DNA of 42,391 nucleotides from Prevotellaceae bacterium UBA6398 (lineage in GTDB: Bacteria > Bacteroidota > Bacteroidia > Bacteroidales > Bacteroidaceae): NCBI GenBank assembly GCA_002437495.1, contig DJQA01000014.1, positions 27,403 through 69,793 of the forward strand. The letters are read 5' to 3'. Position numbers and translations under genes: made by a program. This document shows, one piece after another, positions 42,077 to 42,391 of the stretch (positions are counted from its first letter, which is position 1; the number at the start of each line of letters is the position of its first letter). The notes beneath the pieces were generated by a model, which saw nothing but the letters and a program-made list of their open reading frames with translations, had not been told where the DNA came from and did no database searches.

Positions 42077-42391
42077 CTATTCAAACAAATAGCCGTAGCT
42101 GTTTTGCAACGCTTCAAGCTCAGTCTCGCAACGATTGCATAGTTCATTATCCTTGCCGTCTCTGAATTTCGCGATGGTATTTTCCATCTCAGCCATAACC
42201 CTTGCCCCTGCCTCAAAGATGGGTTTCAAATCATCCTTGAACCGGTCTGCGAAAGGTGCGTAATAATAGCCTATCTCCTCTATCATAAAATAAAAGGTGT
42301 CGAAAGCATCTTTCAGCTCCAGCTTTCCATCGTCAACATCTCTTAGCGTCTGCAAACGAAGTATGTCTATGTTCTCCACTTGCGCCGCCAC
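42077..42391 (-). CDS. Partial gene, hypothetical protein
   Basis: The C-terminal 105 or so codons of a gene that enters from the right edge; the GTG at the edge is not necessarily the start. The visible part is helical and acidic, with LRDVDDGKLELKDAFDTFY, ARVMAEMENTIAKFRDG and CNRCETELEALQNSYGY. No family recognised. It ends 30 bases before the recombinase-like gene and probably heads the same transcript as the capsule genes. Confidence 0.6.
   Translation of the reverse strand: MAAQVENIDILRLQTLRDVDDGKLELKDAFDTFYFMIEEIGYYYAPFADRFKDDLKPIFEAGARVMAEMENTIAKFRDGKDNELCNRCETELEALQNSYGYLFE

Noticed and set aside
1..42391. CRISPR array, tRNA or rRNA genes
   Set aside because: No regularly spaced direct repeats and no tRNA-like cloverleaf or rRNA sequence were noticed in the intergenic regions read.
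42077..42391. UpxZ-type antiterminator inhibitor at the right edge
   Set aside because: The visible C-terminal sequence does not resemble UpxZ as I know it, and the gene is cut by the window end.

Overview
The window looks like a Bacteroidales chromosome, probably Prevotellaceae or a close relative. The signs are Bacteroidetes-type -7 promoter boxes (TAnnTTTG), lipoproteins with an acidic run after the lipobox Cys, a mini-protein shaped like a type IX secretion C-terminal domain, a DUF4831 protein, the hpt-adk-obgE-pgeF gene order and short dispersed palindromic repeats. Taxonomy is inferred from gene content and style, not from a marker gene.

Region 1 (1-5755) holds a secreted lipoprotein, then a minus-strand operon (4696 to 1329). 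That operon encodes a small secreted protein, an L,D-transpeptidase lipoprotein, an ECF sigma factor, a short single-span membrane protein in the anti-sigma position and a Spy/CpxP-like periplasmic protein, and reads as an envelope maintenance or stress module. A divergent EamA-type permease follows.

Region 2 (6160-14616) is a plus-strand core block with short gaps or overlapping stops and starts: hpt, adk, obgE, pgeF, an M23 peptidase with a duplicated LytM module, the NAD(P)HX repair fusion (nnrE-nnrD) and DUF4831. An XRE-type regulator translationally coupled to a bile acid:sodium symporter family transporter comes next.

Region 3 (14617-17498) is a repeat-rich zone with fragments of small membrane proteins, a ~111-bp MITE-like element and copies of an interspersed AT-rich repeat, followed by a secreted GH51 arabinofuranosidase.

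Region 4 (17803-42391, all minus strand, entering from the right edge) is a Wzx/Wzy-type capsule or exopolysaccharide locus. In transcription order: a partial unknown gene; a catalytically degenerate tyrosine recombinase; ugd and a UDP-glucuronate 4-epimerase; a 96-aa orphan; wecB; rfbA-rfbD-rfbC-rfbB; a secreted beta-helix protein; flippase; EpsG-type polymerase; WbsX; two glycosyltransferases; a pyruvyl transferase family protein; an iron-sulfur F420-hydrogenase-beta-type protein split by a 10-base G/C tract; and a nucleotidyltransferase. After a repeat-filled 488-bp gap with its own candidate promoter come a glycosyltransferase, a sugar epimerase, a second nucleotidyltransferase, a WecA/WbpL-type initiating transferase and wbuC. 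The predicted precursors are dTDP-L-rhamnose, UDP-ManNAc, UDP-GlcA/UDP-GalA and a HexNAc-type primer on undecaprenyl phosphate. Export genes (Wza/Wzc) and UpxY-type antiterminators are not in the window.

The most interesting signal is the homopolymeric tract at 25103-25112. It breaks an otherwise intact gene, and one more base restores the full frame, which is what a phase-variable switch, or a sequencing slip, would look like.
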